From CAZUVM01 sp964623885 (GTDB lineage Bacteria > Verrucomicrobiota > Verrucomicrobiia > Limisphaerales > UBA8199), in NCBI GenBank assembly GCA_964623885.1, contig CAZUVM010000031.1:1-23383 (forward strand): 23,383 nucleotides of DNA, written 5' to 3'. A program made the position numbers and the translations under genes. The notes beneath the pieces were generated by a model. The model saw only the letters and a program-made list of their open reading frames with translations. It did no database searches and was not told the origin of the DNA. Position 1 is the first letter of the stretch; each line of letters begins with the position of its first letter. Below, one piece after another: positions 22,736 to 23,383 of this stretch.

Positions 22736-23383
22736 GGCGTGGAGAACGTTTGTGGAGCGGTCTGAGAAGTCAGACTGATAAGGCGGGTAGGACCGGTCGG
22801 CGTGCCGGCTTTGCCGGCCTCGGCTTGCGCCATTAGGTTTTTGACACTGGCATCCATCACTCGGGTCAAAGGCTCGGGATGCAGCCCGATCCAGAATACG
22901 AAGAACAGCAACGGAACCAATGTCACGACTTCCCGGAGCCCAAGATCCCTCAGGGCCGAATGATCGGGATTGTGTGTGTCGCCATACGCAACTTTCTGCA
23001 GCATCCTGAGCATGTAGGCAGCCGCCAGCACCACACCGGGCACAACGAACAGCATCATCGTTTTGGATACAACAAACCCGCCGCTCATGACCAGGAACTC
23101 GCCAATGAAGCTGTTGGTGCCGGGAAACGCCAGTGAGGAGAGAGCAAAAACACCAGCGAAACCTGCGAATATGGGCATGATTTTGCCCATCCCGGCTGCG
23201 GCGCCCAATTCACGGGTGTGTAATCGCTCGTAGATAATGCCTACAACAATGAACAATGCCCCGGTTGTGACGCCGTGGTTGATCATCACAAGGATCGCCC
23301 CTTCCAGACCAAGCTTATTGAGGGCAAAAATACCCAGAGTCGCAAATCCCATGTGCGCCACGCTCGAATAAGCGACCAGCTTT
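22732..23383 (-). CDS. nuoM: NADH-quinone oxidoreductase subunit M, C-terminal part; cut by window edge
   Basis: About 216 residues of the C-terminal part, reading in from the right edge as KLVAYSSVAHMGFATLGIFA, a conserved NuoM segment containing the Lys-bearing channel helix. Further helices follow (ILVMINHGVTTGALFIVVGI, FAGVFALSSLAFPGTNSFIG, VPGVVLAAAYMLRMLQKVAYG), then VVTLVPLLFFVFWIGLHPEP and a hydrophilic tail. The start lies beyond the window. It is the membrane proton-pumping subunit preceding NuoN, with a 4-bp stop/start overlap. Confidence 0.93.
   Translation of the reverse strand, partial: KLVAYSSVAHMGFATLGIFALNKLGLEGAILVMINHGVTTGALFIVVGIIYERLHTRELGAAAGMGKIMPIFAGFAGVFALSSLAFPGTNSFIGEFLVMSGGFVVSKTMMLFVVPGVVLAAAYMLRMLQKVAYGDTHNPDHSALRDLGLREVVTLVPLLFFVFWIGLHPEPLTRVMDASVKNLMAQAEAGKAGTPTGPTRLISLTSQTAPQTFSTP

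Overview
The window is about 23.4 kb of moderately GC-rich bacterial chromosome. It most likely comes from a soil- or water-dwelling Verrucomicrobiota relative (Pedosphaera/Limisphaerales type). That placement is inference. It rests on long secreted enzymes with Ig-like and 'Y..Q.STNL..W' C-terminal modules, a CDLCAIY outer-membrane-type protein, and many short GC-rich hairpin repeats between genes. There is no rRNA, tRNA, phage gene or CRISPR array.

Layout. Bases 1-198 (-) hold the start of a conserved hypothetical gene behind a strong promoter containing two palindromic operators; about 870 bp without a gene follow. Bases 1070-4304 (+) encode a GH30-family secreted glycosidase and a frameshifted outer-membrane-type protein. 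Bases 4371-4728 (-) are a frameshifted CheY-like receiver, divergent from a UspA protein at 4935-5474 (+). A repeat-rich spacer (5475-6061) leads into a + strand cassette: an APC-superfamily permease with a C-terminal Usp-like domain (6062-7906), full-length KdpD (7985-10669) and KdpE (10752-11456). Bases 11445-15097 are a - strand group: 2H phosphoesterase, RadC, tandem-Usp protein, TauE/SafE permease and a small membrane protein. Bases 15220-17380 (+) are a PA-domain subtilase split by two frameshifts, followed by a GH76-like glycosidase (17526-18725). Bases 18738-23383 (-) are an EamA/DMT transporter, a GltD-type flavoprotein, NuoN and the 3' part of NuoM.

How the genes may work together. 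The most interesting unit is 6062-11456. The permease shares the spacing of the K+-site residues of KimA (D25/Y32, D98/Y99/T102/S106, E199, Y374) and sits directly upstream of the K+ sensor kinase KdpD and regulator KdpE, with no kdpFABC in view. This suggests a KdpDE-controlled, Usp-domain-gated K+ permease instead of the usual Kdp ATPase. Four genes within 9 kb carry Usp domains (4935, 6062, 7985, 12960), so nucleotide-linked control of ion or anion transport may be a local theme.

Quality warning. Three otherwise well-conserved genes carry four single-base indels in total. Two are one-T deficits in T5 runs. Either the assembly has indel errors or these genes are decaying; the sequence alone cannot decide.
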